This document shows positions 1-13,058 of a stretch of DNA of 64,000 nucleotides, one piece after another. The stretch lies in the NCBI GenBank assembly GCA_024138025.1, contig JAMXBD010000236.1, positions 372,001-436,000 on the forward strand, given 5' to 3'. The notes beneath the pieces were generated by a model, which did no database searches, was not told where the DNA came from, and worked only from the letters and a program-made list of their open reading frames with translations. The DNA is from Combretum micranthum (taxonomy: Eukaryota > Streptophyta > Magnoliopsida > Myrtales > Combretaceae). The translations under genes and the position numbers were made by a program. The first letter of the stretch is position 1; every line of letters begins with the position of its first letter.

Positions 1-1
1 A

Positions 2-241
2 TTGGAACTTCCTCCTACTGTATTTAGAAACCATCCGTTATTGGTACCACTTTGTATAGTGGATACATGGATAGTACACAAACAAGGACATTAGGTGTCT
101 CAAATTTTAGTACAGTGGAAGGGTCTACTTCCAGAAGACTCTAGTTGGGAGGATCTCAATAATTTCAAGCGTCTGTACCCAGATTTTTCCCTTGAGGACA
201 AGGTACTGTTTCAAGAGGGGGAGAAAACTGATACGGACTAA
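2..241 (+). pseudogene. Ty3/gypsy integrase C-terminus with chromodomain-like tail
   Basis: The frame from position 2 encodes the end of a gypsy polyprotein, with the chromodomain hallmark ILVQWKGL...SSWEDL and the frequent ending FSLEDKV. One in-frame TAG (near 98-100) breaks it, and the terminal TAA (239-241) lies inside the LTR, as is common in plant gypsy elements. In the family this domain helps target integration to chromatin. The rest of the element lies left of the window. Confidence 0.85.
212..228 (+). other. Polypurine tract of the gypsy element at the left edge
   Basis: A purine-rich run (AAGAGGGGGAGAAAAC) sits directly before the LTR start TGATACGG. In LTR elements this primes plus-strand DNA synthesis. 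Confidence 0.65.
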
Positions 242-765
242 ATAAGGCCCCAGTTGGACAGAAGACTCACATCCAACAGAACAAGATAGAAACCATCAAG
301 ATTTCAAGATTATACAACTTAGCTGGATTTACACGTACACGAGTATTACTTTGTAACAGAATCATAACAGAATAGCATATACAAAGTGTAATAAGCTCAA
401 CAGTTAGTTACTTTACGTTTTGCCAGCTAAGATGTACATGTAACAAACACTATAAATAGAAAGCAACAATATCAGAAAGGGATTATCAAACCCTAATTCT
501 GGAAATTGTTCTTGGAGTTTAGCCTACTCGAAAAGGCTCCTTGTTACCTTCCTGTACAAAACACAATCACCCATTAGTTAGATATTAGAAAGCTAGAGTA
601 AATACACGAACGAAATTGAGAGAGAGAGCTTCGGTTTTCTTATCTGAGAGAGAGGAATCATACAGGAGTGTGGTAAGGTGAGAGCGAAACCCTAATTGTT
701 TTCTAGGGTTTGTTCAGTGAGGTGGGCCGGTTTTTATTAAGCTTGGTGATATTCGGGTGCTATCA
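229..765 (+). repeat. 3' LTR of the left-edge Ty3/gypsy element
   Basis: A 537-bp LTR bounded by the inverted ends TGATA...TATCA, immediately after the polypurine tract. It holds a TATA box (TATAAATA at about 451) followed by an untranslated region rich in GA tracts. The following 5 bp (GTATG) would be one target-site duplication; its partner is outside the window. Confidence 0.75.
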
Positions 766-1670
766 GTATGGCATGCCATGAATTTGAAATATTTCCTATA
801 AGAAAAACTTAACATAAAAAATTACATTATCTATTTCATGAATCATTTCCTCTTTGAGTTTTAAGTAGTCTTACATCAGATTTTATACAAAGTAGACCTC
901 TAAATCAACCTATCATCCTCCTAAAAAGATTCCACTCCAACGACTCTCTTATGAACCTACCAAGAATATATGATTTTCTAATTCTATAATAAAATACAAT
1001 CCATCATATAATATATAACTGCTATTACTTTTTATCCACTATTACTAACAACACGTGCAACGACATATTAATTAATAGTCATGCTTAAACCAATTAAACA
1101 AGATTACAAGGTTTTAGCCAATATATACTTTTGAGAAAGGGTATTAACCACATTATTCGAATTTCCCTATACGTACTTAATAACACAAGATAAATTTTTG
1201 GAAAATTTAACCTAGTTGGCATGTCATCTAGCAAATTCGTTCTATCCTCTCAAGTTCTTTAGAGATTTATGATTTACATAAATTATAAAATCTCAAGGCA
1301 GTAGATAATGTTGCCACATAATGAAGGCTATCATTAACACATATATCTCTTTATCATATATAAGCTAATGAAGGTTTATATTGCTAATTTTCCATTGACA
1401 TTGGTGATATATTTCTACTCTTGTACTAATATTGCCCTACTCTTGCTTCTAAAGCATCTTACTTAAATTCAAAGACTTCGTCTAAGTGAGGTGATAATTG
1501 TATAATCTCACTTAAACTCAGCCTCTTTTTGCTTTAGTTATGTAAAAGAAACAACTATGGTGATAAAATTCTTCACAAATTTCTATAAAAGATATACTCA
1601 TGAAAACTTCACACTTTGGAGAATATGCATACCCCATCTAACTCATCTAAGAGGTCTCCAAGTTATAGAA
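766..1670. other. Non-coding A+T-rich interval
   Basis: No open frame, RNA gene or clear repeat boundary recognised. Confidence 0.5.
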
Positions 1671-3873
1671 TAGGATACCTATAATATAAAAATAAATAAA
1701 TTAAAAAGAAAGACAAATGTGTCATTTGATTAAAAATAAGGGGGTTTTATGATCGACCTTAAAATATAATTATATGTTTTTCTCATGGCAAACATGTGAC
1801 AGAAGACGAATGGACGCAGCTCAAGGCCGCCTTCAAAGTTACCGGTTTTTCCTCTCTATGCCACCAGCATAGCCCTGGCCGGCCTACATGGCTTAAATTT
1901 ATATCCTAGAGTTCTAGGCTACTAGCTTTTCTTCCTAAGCCGCCAGCTTTTCTTCTTAAGTTGCTAGCCTTTCCTATTCAAAAATTTAAAGGGTTTTCCA
2001 AATTTTCTTTATAACCTAGCTCTACCTCTTCTCCAAAATCATTCATAAGCTTAAAATTCTCTCAAAAATCTTTTTGTCCGTGATCTTAACATCAAATGAG
2101 GTTAAGGACCAATATCAAGGTGAGTTGATCCTCTTCAATTCTTTAGCAATCTAGGGAGTAATTTTTCCTTAAAGTCTTCTTTTGGTTTTAAAGAGAGTTT
2201 TGGAGAAAAACCCTAAGTCCTTGTTGGTGATTTAGCATTTTCGAATCAAAGAGGAAAAAAATCAAGAAAACAGGTAAGATTAAACCTTTTCAATCCTTTT
2301 GATGATTTAAAAGGGAAATCCTTTTCGATATTCTTTATCTTTTGATAGGGGTTTTATAGTCCGTTTACTTGACATGAATAGCTATTCATTCCTTCTTTGT
2401 TCGACGTAACACTGATATTACGATGTTCACTTGAAAAGAGTGACAATTCATAATGAGTTGCTATTACGTAAAATCATGAATAGCCATTCATGTCTCTAAC
2501 CCATGAATTGCCATTCCATGCTCTATTTTTCAACTTTGCCATAAATGCCCCTGTATTGAAAATAACACCTATACAAGTATTCTCTCTTCGTAATTAATGT
2601 AGGGGGTATTATAGATATTTTACTTTTTACTCTAATAATTACTTGTTTTACTTTTACACTAAGTGAACATTGTAACAGCCATTACAATCCTATTACATTC
2701 CCTTTGAATTGGAATTCTATTCCCCCTTATTCCATTCAGTGAAGTGGACGAGCCGTTAGTATTGGTAGATTTTTCGGAGGAACCCTGTTCTTTTAGAGAT
2801 TTTGTGATTTTCAATCAAAGAAGAGAAGGTATGTATAAATCTAGAATTTGATATTTTGGGTTTTAGATGATGATGATATTATGCTTAACTTATGTAGACA
2901 TGTTTTGATATGAGAATTTGTTTATGTAATTAGGTTTGTTGGTGAAATTAGCACTCTTTTCCTAAAATTGATGCAGGTACGATCTTATCTTGTTTGCTAA
3001 TTGTGATTGTAGGTTTATAAATTACAAATGGATTTAATGCTATACGGTATATAAATTTGATGTGCTGTTTGTCTATGGTTAGGTCTAGTAGATTGGGATG
3101 ACCATTGCTAGTAGGACAATGCCTTGATGATTGTGTGTGTCGTTGTCTAAAGTGGAGTTGTATACAGAGATGATTCTAGTAGTTAAGGAGTGGTATGATT
3201 ACGATACTTCGGGTGTGTATGATGTTCCTAACACCAATATATGTATATATTACCTATTTTCTATATGGATGTTTTTACGGGATCATTAGTTACTTCGGGT
3301 TTAGGAATAGATGCATATGATTCTAAACTGTGTTATCGTTGGCTAGTCAATATAATAAATTGTGTTTATTGTATTAGTTATTAAGTTATATGTGAAATTG
3401 TATTATCCCTGTACATGTGCATGTGTTTGTGGCATGATGTACTGAGCCTTTGTGCTTACTCTTTTATTTTTTTAGGAACAAGTGATGAACCAGTAGTGCT
3501 TGATCTTTCTGGATATGACGTTTTTGTGGACTATGAGGAGGATGATAGTGGACCTAACTTTCCTGCTGAACTTGGACAAGTTGGATTTGAGATAACCTAA
3601 GTTGAAGACTGTTATAAATTTTTAACTAGTTGGATGATTATGAATTTTATGAGATTTTCTTTTATTGTTTTAAGTTTTGATATGAGTTGGTTTTTGGTTT
3701 ATGCCAACTAGATTATTCAGAAGTCTAATGAGATGTTTTTAAATAGATACCCTTTTATATGAGAGTTTGATCTCATATCTGTATTTGTGGATTAGCCGAT
3801 TAATAGCCTTAACGTGTCATTCTCAAGTAAGGGCATGTGGCGGGTTGTAATGCCTTTAGTTTAGAGTGTTACA
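1671..3873 (+). repeat. Large LTR-like block (probable gypsy solo LTR)
   Basis: It starts with a decayed TGTAATACC-like end (TAGGATACC) and ends GAGTGTTACA, like large plant gypsy LTRs that start TGTAAYACCC. Inside are a donor-like AAGGTGAG (about 2118) and, near 3470, a pyrimidine tract plus AG after an ACTGAG...GCTTAC phrase. The 4.9-kb LTR at 20.6-25.5 kb has the same arrangement. The flanking 5-mers (TAGAA, ATACG) do not match, so the edges are approximate. A 61-residue open frame at 3415-3600 lies inside it and is not treated as a gene. Confidence 0.45.
2357..2755. mobile_element. PIF/Harbinger-like MITE inside the large LTR
   Basis: A 399-bp non-coding element flanked by TTA (2354-2356 and 2756-2758). 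The arms are imperfect inverted repeats (TAGTCCGTTTACTTGA against CGGCTCGTCCACTTCA), and subterminal blocks are also inverted. A larger relative lies at 36629-41160. Confidence 0.5.
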
Positions 3874-4069
3874 ATACGGTAATTGATAGTATTTTGGTTA
3901 ATAACCTTATATCAATGCATGTATTTTGTGTCTTAAATTATAGTACTAATAATATGGGTGTTGAGTAGGATTCATATTCTTCTTAACATAGCTTTTGTTG
4001 GATAAATCCTCCATGTGCTTGTTGACCTCTTTGGTTTCCTCGTGGGCCATCTAGTAAGTCGAATGATTA

Positions 4070-4800
4070 GGTAATGTGGCTTCAAGCATTAAATCAATAT
4101 GGTGCTCAATGCCTTGTAGTGGACATATACATTGTACTAGGGGGTTCCATAAGGAACACATTAGAAGATTTAATAAACAAATGATGTAACACTTTCAGTA
4201 TAGGATCATTGCTACGTGAATGTTGGATCTGCAATAAAATCAAGGGCTCTCCTCTATTAGATACCTCTCTTGTCTCATTGCTTGTCACAATCAAAGCTTA
4301 TTTATGGGGCTTAGACATGATAATTGTGTGGTTTTGACCTTTTTGAGGGCTTATCGGTAAAACAAGTACTCCTTTGTTGTCGTTTTAGAATGTATGTGTT
4401 GTGATATCCATTATGTAGCACCAAATTAATTAAAACACTAGGGTCCATCTAACAATAAATTTAACGCATTCATACGCATTTCATCACCTATGATGTCATA
4501 TTTTACCTATCCTGAATAGAAAATTACACCTTCACAAGTTTTATGACTTGTATGGTTTCTTTTCACTTAGCCAATGCAACTTGTAAGGTTCGTGGAATGC
4601 ACTAGTGAGTAATTTCAATTTCTCTATCATGATAATGTTAAGCACATTATTACAACTTGCATTATCTACTGTTAAAACACAAATTCCTTGAATTGTACAT
4701 TTAATATAAAAGATATTATCAGACTTCTCATTTTTAATTAATTGTTTGATACTTGAGTATTCCAAATAACAATAGTTATTATTCATTCCTCATCACTCGA
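4070..4800 (-). pseudogene. Ty3/gypsy protease and protease-RT linker remnant
   Basis: Minus-strand frames at 4786-4541 match the gypsy protease region: IKCTIQGICVLTVDNASCNN in place of a canonical IDGGSCTN core, then HEPYKLHWLSEKK where family members have HPYKLQWLND. Frames at 4294-4106 resemble the linker before reverse transcriptase (SSNVFLMEPPSTMY for a canonical FEDVFPEELP-type motif). Stops and a decayed catalytic site make it non-functional. Confidence 0.6.
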
Positions 4801-5809
4801 CATTCAATTCTTTTTCTTTTTAAATAATGATTTTACCTTTTTTTGCTACGAGTTTTTCTTCATTGTTGATTTGATCTTATGAATGCACTCTTCTTCCTTT
4901 TAATAAATTGTTATAATTGCTTGGTTGCTTTTGTTATGTCGATGCTTATAATGCTTAAAATCATCAAGTTGTCATCTTTTTGAGGTAATGGAGGTTGTGA
5001 ATTTTTCTAGATGATTACTTTTGCTCAAGTCTAGATCTTTAATGCTTTATACAATAACAAAAGGATAAGTGAAAAAATAAAATGATGTATAAAGTTCTTA
5101 CTATATGTAAAATATAAAAGGGAAAAGCATCCATAATAGACAAATATATCGATGCTTGCCTTTAAAGAGGTTGAAGGGTGGGATGAGGGGAAGTTAGGTG
5201 TTTCTTGACCATCTAGATCTTATCATTCTAGATTCCACTTTAAATAATTGAGTATAATTAGTAGATAAAATGATATTGCTTTGATGTAAACATCAAATTT
5301 CGTAGTTGAACTTTGAAAGGGTCATAAAAAGGATCGTTCCATAAGTAATCTATCCATTAAAATAACTATAGTAAATGAAATATTAATTATTTTATGGATT
5401 CGATCACGATTGTGTATGGTGTGAGCCGTTGAATGGTGACGAGACTGGTCTCTTCAAAATTAATGGCGAGACCATGGAATTTTCCTCATAGTAATATCTA
5501 ATCAAATTTTTTGGTGATTATTTTTACTATCTCCTTAACACCATTTTATTTATTTTCAAATACAGAAGTGCCAACATATTTTACAAATGCTTTTAACACC
5601 GTCTAGTATTGCAGAATATTTTTTCCATATTAAGAAACAAAGTAAACAAAGTTAATGAGTAGGTAAAAACAACCATGAAAACTTTATGTGGGTATTGAAT
5701 AGACCACTTCAAAATTAGACCATATTGAATTTTTGTGCAAAATCCTATAATAAATTTGACATTTTCTTGTTCCTTTTTCTTTTTTGGAAACTAATTATCT
5801 TTGATAGAA
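4801..5809. other. Non-coding interval, possible decayed gypsy debris
   Basis: No readable domain. It follows the protease remnant and may contain its decayed gag side. Confidence 0.3.
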
Positions 5810-6620
5810 ATGAGCAGGTAACCTGTCATATAAGGTACCTATTCATATCCTACTCGTTTTACTAGGGTACATGTGGGTATTGAGGGTTATAAGGTAGGAT
5901 ACAAGTGTAATTTTTTCAAAACATGCTCTCTAGGGTAAGTACAAAAATGAGGTCAAGTACGTATATGAAAAGTCCATACCTCATATCCTCTTGAAACTTG
6001 TACTATATAGATGGTACACATTTCAAGGTACCATGTGCCTACTTTATGAAAAATTATAAAAAAAGAACTAATGAATAAAAGATAAATAACAATACTTTAT
6101 TTTTTTATTTAAGATTACTTTTGATTAAATTATTATTTATGGACTACCTTATGATTTTTTTTTATTTAAAAAAGTTGTACTATTTTATTTTGGAAGAATT
6201 TTTATTGCATGTGTTTGTACCTTCAATTTATATAGTAAGTGTTCTTTATCTTTTAAGATAATTGATACAAAGTATCTCTAAAGTTTTTCATTCTAAAATT
6301 TGCAACACACTCTATAATTTTGTTTAATATCACATTAGTATATTTTACAGATATTCTTTATAAAATTCACTTTGATGCATAAATAAATTTTGCATATTAC
6401 AAAAACTTGTCAATATAGAAGAAAAAGGTTGTTTTACGTATTAAATGAAACAATATATATAATTATAGGTTATGTGAAAAAATTTGCGGATTCCATAAGG
6501 TACTACGTACCTAGAGATTTTACATGGAAAAATTGGTACAATAGACTATATTTTCTAATTATAAAATTGATACCTTATATCTTATAAGGTAGGATATGTA
6601 AGGTTTCATTTTCTGCTCAT
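5810..6620. mobile_element. Possible MITE with ATGAGCAG...CTGCTCAT ends
   Basis: An 811-bp stretch whose outer 8 bp are inverted copies, with inverted GGTACC/GGTAGGATA-rich arms. No convincing target-site duplication. The short frame at 6390-6587 lies inside and has no protein signal. Confidence 0.35.
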
Positions 6621-7173
6621 CGTGTACTTGTTTACCCTAAATACTTGATAAAAACAACTATTAAAATTTCAAATACTTGAATAATTAAATAAAAGAAAAA
6701 TAAATTTAAGCGCAATGTCACCACTTTCTTTGCAATCATGAACCTTATAATGGTTACGCGTAGGTTGATTGTGCCTATACGTTGGCCTGACGTAAAACCT
6801 TCTCTCTCTTTCTTTAATATATATATATATACACACACATATATATGGCTCAAGTTCTCAAAAATGAGTCAAGATAGACTCCATATAAGTGTCTTTAAAA
6901 GCCATTAATTATGTCCTTATATGAAAAAGAGAGAGAGTAAAATCTAGTTCCCAAAATGAAAGTATGAAAACTTATGCCATTCAATTATTTTATTTTTTAT
7001 ATTTCTTTTTTTTTTCTTTTGTTTCAAGATGTATATTTTTTTATTCCTTTTTTTAAAAAATATTTTAGGTTCTAACTTATACTTGTAATTACAGTGATAG
7101 AGACCCTGCTATAACTAGGTAGAAATGAAAAATTTAAAAGCAGGGCTCTTTAAAAGGGATAAACAAGGAACAT

Positions 7174-7553
7174 GGGATAGTTGTAAATTTGTCCCATAAA
7201 CCTTGATTTATGCGCAGATTCACCCATGAATTTTCAAAGTTATGTTTTTGAATCTTTAAACTTAAAAAAATTAGCATTGTAAGAATAGTTAATTGTTTTG
7301 GAAGGAAAGGAGGGGAGGTAAATCTGTATATAGATAAAAGTTTAAGGAGTAAATCTAAACATAAATGAAAAGTTTAGGAGAGGCGAATGTGCACCATTTT
7401 TTATTTAATTTAATGGAAAATGTGACGTGTCCTAAATCACGCACATATTAACGCTTACGTACATGAAAGTTTAATGGGTGAAATTTTCATTTTAAAAGTT
7501 TAAGGAGAATCCGTACATTGGTCAAAATTTAAGTAGTGGATTTAAAATTTTCC
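7174..7553. mobile_element. MULE-type MITE, family 2, copy 1
   Basis: A 380-bp non-coding palindromic element with arms beginning GGGATAGTTGTAAATTTG and GGAAAATTTTAAATCC. The flanking 9-mers AAGGAACAT and AAAAAATAT differ only by transitions. A purine-rich centre (about 7300-7320) corresponds to the G-rich core of the related copies at 51320 and 60882. Confidence 0.6.
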
Positions 7554-9340
7554 AAAAAATATTTAAATCCCTCTACTCTTTTTTTTTTTTTTTTTCCCTC
7601 TTTTCAAAAGTAATGGTCTTTATATCTGAGATGTTTTATGTGGTTGTAAACATATCTATGGTGTCTTATCTCAATTTTTACACAAACCAAGTCCAAAATA
7701 TACGACTGATCAATCTATGTTTGCCAAACAGACCTAAAATCGGATAAATATATGAAAGAATTTATTTGCTCCAGATATGAAAATTTTCTTGTGTACACGA
7801 AATGAGGATATGGAAGGGCCTTTTGGGGGTCCCGTTGTTGGAAGAGTGACATTGCCAAAGGACGTACATGAGAAGCAGCAGGCATAACATTCCAAAACAA
7901 AGCAAGGCTAAGCTAGTGCGGAAGAAAAGGGGGTCTGGTAAAGTCAGACATGAAGTGACTTGATATGAAATCAATGCCTTAACAGACATGATTTTGACGT
8001 TTCAGATTCTATGTCATAACAATCACCACAGCAGAGCAGCTCCAGTCGCATCCCTTTCTCCACCACCAATCCCCTCCTTCATTTCATTTATTTATTGTTT
8101 CTTTAATAGCAACTGATGATAATCAAAGATACCATATGCCAGCTTGATTTGATTGTATAACATTTATCACCGAGTCCTTTTTATCCGACTAGCTAGATGA
8201 TGAGGATCCCTAGGACATTTTTCATCTTTACTTGGAGATTTATCTTTTACATGACATTCATATGTTGCTTATGTAAAGTGTCCATCATTAAAGGCTAATG
8301 GTTTGAATTAGCATAACACCAAGAAACAAAAACTTCTTTGTTATGTTTGGTTCTATTCCTTAAATTCGATTTTGGAGTGCAATTCCTATAGTTTAATCCA
8401 ATTTATGGTTTGGTGAATATGAATTGATTAAAAAATATTATGTATATCACTTTGTTTGGTTGACTTTCAATTTGCTTTAAAATACTTTATGCATATGGTA
8501 TTGTTGGTAGTTGTTGAAAACATTTGACAAATAATGACAGAAACAAAAATAAAGCACACATAATATTTACATGGAAAGCCCTAAACTGAAAAAACACGGG
8601 TAGAGGAGAGAAATTCACTATACGTTGAAAAAAGGAGTACAATCGATTTGAATTCAATTTTTCAACTAATAACCTTAGGAAAACAACACACACACATACA
8701 CATGTATACGTAAGCCAACTTGTGGTTGGCAACTTAAAATCAAAACGCTGTAAGACAATGCCAGTAGCTTAAGTGAATAGGTCGGCAGCGCACAGGGTAG
8801 GCCAACGGCTTTGGTGCTGGCCTAGCTAAAACTTTGCTCTCAACAATAATTTCAAGGTTGGCATTTTTTCCATGTAGGGTGGCGATGTTTAAATGAAGGT
8901 TGGTAGCCTTGATCCAAAATTGACAGCTTTGATTGAATTTGGGTCACACATCTAACAATAGTGATGATATGTTGGTAATGGTGTTGTTTATGATGGAAGT
9001 GTAGTTATAGTCAAGTTATGGGGGAGATGCATTGATGACACTTATAGGGGAATGGAGGTCATGGTGGGTGGTGGTTCAACTCGTGTTGTGGAAAGAAAAA
9101 TTTCGACCAAGAAATATATTTGAAAAAAAGGCATTCTAAGAATGGGTAAAATTGGGTTTCCAAATAATTAAATTCTTTTGAAATGAAACTATTGTATTAT
9201 TATAGGTATTTGATAAATAATGGGATTCTCATTTGAGTCATACCTTTGGAATTAGGATTATTTGTAAATGTTCATCTCTTAGGTCATGTATAATAGTAAG
9301 GATCTTATTTAAGATTTTTAGGTGTCACATCGGTTCCTTA
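7554..9340. other. Non-coding interval with probable LTR debris
   Basis: No gene seen. About 8510-8900 has features of a reversed, decayed LTR (GGAAAGCCCTAAACTGAAAA, then a GGCCAACGGC-like stretch), but no boundary can be fixed. The frames at 7715-7989 and 8487-8732 are low-complexity shadows. Confidence 0.35.
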
Positions 9341-9744
9341 ACATTGTGTTTGGCAATTTTGTGTTAAGTAGAAACAAACAAAAATAAGTAGAAAGGAAAA
9401 GAAGAGAAATGTTGTGTTTTGTTTTTATAATTTTACTTTGGATTTATGAGATGAAAATGAAAGGAAATGAGATTAGCATAGACTAAAATGTCTCCTTACT
9501 TTACGTTTTTTAACTTCAATTCTACGCGCATTTTTATAATTTTGCATTATTTCCACCCACTTCTTCTATTTTCTCTCCAATAGTGGAGAGAAAATTAATT
9601 GGATTAAAAATACAAAAGTTTCCCCTATTTTTGTTCTATCGGCTTCATTGTTTTCCAACTCCATTTTAAATTCCCAAACATCATATTTTCTTATATTTTC
9701 ATTTATTTTGTAACTTTATGTTGATTTCCGTTACTAAACATAAC
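9341..9744. mobile_element. Possible PIF/Tourist-like MITE
   Basis: A 404-bp non-coding stretch flanked by TTA (9338-9340, 9745-9747), with ends resembling TGTGTTTGG and CTAAACATAA in inverted orientation. The ends match only over about 10 bp. Confidence 0.35.
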
Positions 9745-10233
9745 TTAAGTCCTTCATTTAGGTCTTCATTGCTATATCTATTTGTTCTCTATTTATATTA
9801 CACTTAACTCAGTGCCTTTAGATTATTTTTCTATTGGTTAATTACGACATTGGTTGGATAATTTTAAAAAACAAATTCATTATTTTGAAGGCATAGATTT
9901 TTTAATACCCATGGTAAAAAAAAAAACCACAATAAATTAAGTCTTTGGATATGGGCAATGTCAAAACACCTCCATCCTAGATATCTATAGGAAATTTTGA
10001 CTATCAAATTCATAACTGGTAATAGATTATTAATATGTACGTAATAACGACATGGTTCATGAATACATTGTAATAAATAATTAGCATGGTCTATGTATTT
10101 GTGCAACAATTATTTCACTATCTTACGGCTTCATGGAGATGAAGCACGAGGTAGGTGCATAAAATTAATTAGACATTCTAGTTTGCTTTTCAACACATAG
10201 GATATGTAAGAAACCGTGCATGCAAAAAAGAAT

Positions 10234-10236
<3 letters not shown>
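9745..10236. other. Non-coding interval
   Basis: Nothing recognised apart from A+T-rich sequence. Confidence 0.4.
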
Positions 10237-10267
<31 letters not shown>

Positions 10268-10290
10268 TAGATAGATGATAGATAGATAGA
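10237..10290. repeat. Compound (TA)n-(GATA)n microsatellite
   Basis: A pure TA run of about 28 bp passes directly into an imperfect GATA run. Confidence 0.85.
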
Positions 10291-10527
10291 CACAGATCCC
10301 ATTTATCTATATCTTAAAGAATCAATGGATGATGGGGTAATTCTATAGTCCGCCATTAATTTTGACGGGATTGCTTATGTAATCATCTAACGGTTCACAT
10401 CATACCAAACCGTGATCGAATCACTAAAATATTTAATATTTCATTTATTATATTTATTTTAATGTTAAACCAATGACGGAATAGGATCGTAGAAGCTTCC
10501 TGGATGATGTGTTTTACCTTAATTATT

Positions 10528-10749
10528 GGAATAATGTTATAAATGGCACCTAAACTTTGAAAAAAATATACAATTACGTACATAAATTTTAAAATTCATT
10601 AGCTTAGTACTTAAAAAAATTAATGGAGGTACTCTTTGCGAGCACAAAAGTTTTAGAAATACAAAATCGATTAATTTTAAAGTTCAAGTATTGAATTTAT
10701 CAGTTTTAAATTTTAAATGCCTAATTATTTATTTTATCAAAATTAAGTA
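10528..10749. mobile_element. MULE-type MITE, family 1, copy 1
   Basis: A 222-bp element beginning GGAATAATGTTATAAATGGC, related to the copies at 31290, 34082 and 35259. Flanking 9-mers TTAATTATT (10519-10527) and ATAATTATT (10750-10758) match at 8 of 9. The right arm is partly eroded. Confidence 0.5.
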
Positions 10750-10758
10750 ATAATTATT

Positions 10759-12117
10759 AACCCTTTAACTCCTCCTACCAATATAACTGTTATAAGCATT
10801 AGTCAGCATGTCATTGCTTCTCATATGGCAACAACTAGTAAAAGCTGCGCAGCACAATTAATATATATATATATATATATATAATATTCATAAATTCTTT
10901 TAAATATGATATAGTTACTATATTTAATTTATAATGCTATTTTTATATGACCGTTGTTGCTTCTCTCTCTCTCTCTTCTTAATATCAAATGATGTGTAAT
11001 TTAGAAGTGTTACAACTCGCTATAAATACCTAAAATTGTGTTGTTTTATATTAAGTTATATAAAAGTCGGTAACTCTTAATACTTTTTTTTTACACAAAG
11101 AATATGTAGTTTGAAAAATATTGGTTTATATAATTTTTGTGATTATTCTATATTTTTTATATGAAATACTATATAATTTAGAAGAGTTATAACTCATTTA
11201 TAGATATTTAAAAGAAATGTAACTATTATAATTTTTAACTTAGAAATCATATTATTGAAAAAAAATTTAAATTATATATAAAAATGTAAGAAATTTCATC
11301 ACTTTTTTTTTGGCCGAGCAAGAAATTTTATCACTTGATTACCTCGCAAGTGTACTTACTTAAGGGAAAGGAGATAAAAAAAAAAAAAAAAATTACACAT
11401 CACAGTGTATAGACATGTGGTAACTAATGAAAATCTTATTTTGATTTATTTTAGAAAATATAAATCCTAAAATAAAAATTTTAAAAACATAGCCCTTGAA
11501 GCAAAGAAAAAGAACTAGGATAAAAATAATAATAAAAACAGTGCAATTTTTCCATAAAAAAATTACTGGTTTTATCGATATTCCATATATATATAAATAA
11601 AATGTTAACAAAAAGGAGCTCCCATTCACTGATTCTATTCTCTTACTCTCTCTTTAATACATAATACATGCACAGAACGTTAACAAATAAGAGCTCCTAC
11701 TTTTGGGTATTTTTCTGATTTAAAATTTGTTAAGATTTATCCCATCGAAGAAAAAAAAAAATATTGAAAGAAAAAACAGAAGATTGGACGAGATGCAATA
11801 AAAAATCACATCTTTTTCCGCTTACATGCAATATGTATATATATATGCGGTTGTTGCTAGTGTATATAAATATAATTTATAGCATGATACCCATACAATA
11901 CAAACATATAAATTCAGGGCACTGCCAAAAAGGTAAAAAATGGTAGGGACAAGAGGACTATGGGCAAACTTTTATTGCTCCAGTGGGAAAAGGGTGGGAA
12001 TGGATATTTGCTATCTCGAACTCCCTCCCTATTTTATTGGTATTCTTACTAATAACATTTTAAGTAATTGGATAAAGAGTTAATATATAGATATGAAAGT
12101 TTATACCATATTAATAT
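10759..12117. other. Non-coding interval with simple repeats
   Basis: Contains a TA run at 10860-10882, a CT run near 10963-10978 and an A run near 11376-11390. No gene seen. Confidence 0.45.
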
Positions 12118-12258
12118 TATTATAAGAAAACTGAATTTTAGTGACAACATTTTTTTTAAAATATAAAATTTTCGATACTGATTTTATTTGTAGAGATATA
12201 AATTATTTTACTAATTTTCTATCGTAAATTTTTTCTAATAGTCAATTTTCTTATAGTG
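12118..12258. mobile_element. CACTA-like MITE
   Basis: A 141-bp element whose right end is an inverted CACTATAAGAAAATTGA and whose left end is TATTATAAGAAAACTGA. This matches CACTA (En/Spm) termini. No clear 3-bp duplication. Confidence 0.5.
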
Positions 12259-13058
12259 ATACCGTTACTAAAGTATAACACACTTGGGAAAAGAAATTTA
12301 GGATATTATCTGTTTGATAGGGAGAGGGCATCTATAAATAATATATATCACAGCCAATTTGAAAGTATAATATGATATGGGTTTGATCTTGTTTCCGTAC
12401 ATTATATTCGATATAGGAGTTGATAAATTGGAGTTCCTTACATATGGTTAGGATCGGACTGAACCAAGTAGTACTTTATGGTTCAGTTTGTTTTCCTCTA
12501 TGAAATTGGATGGTTTAAATATGTACAAGGGGACATGGATTTTCTTTTTCCTTTCACTATCTTTTGTGGTCCTGTTTCAATATTTGTTGTCATCTGCCTC
12601 TGGATGAACTTTATTTCTAGTATTTATTGGCACGCATTTAGCAAGTATCGAACCTACGAATTTGTCAGCTATGACTTGGGAAATTTAACCATTCAGTGGC
12701 ATGAATGTTTAGAAGGCTTCTCACACATAATGAATAACTAAATTCCAATTAAAATGGAACCTTTAAAACAAATCAATCCCAATATAGAATCTATTCCAAG
12801 CATATATTTCATGGTTACTTACCTCCACAGGTTGCAAAAATATCACTATTTATCGAGAAAAGATTCATTGATATTAATATATCATGTATTTAAATAAGTA
12901 GCGTATAAGTACTGATAAAATTTTGATAAATAATGGATAAGTTTGTAAAATATTACGCATGAGTCAAAATTTTACTAGTATTCATATGCTGCTAATTGCA
13001 ATAATAGTTGGTATATAGTGTAATTGAAGCCTTTCTCATTTATGAACAGACCCAAATA
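12259..13058. other. Non-coding interval
   Basis: The longest open frame (12478-12741, 87 codons) is hydrophobic, matches no family I recognise and has no splice or promoter context, so no gene is called. Confidence 0.4.

Noticed and set aside
3415..3600. 61-codon acidic frame resembling an exon end
   Set aside because: It lies in a large LTR-like block and spans an acceptor-like site. Similar structure occurs in another LTR, so it is treated as repeat sequence.
8340..9260. MITE with TATGTTTGG...CCTTTGGAATTAGG ends
   Set aside because: No duplication and no continuous inverted arms could be found, so boundaries would be guesses.
12478..12741. 87-codon open frame that could be a small membrane protein
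   Set aside because: No family resemblance, no promoter or splice context, and its hydrophobicity follows from T-rich sequence.
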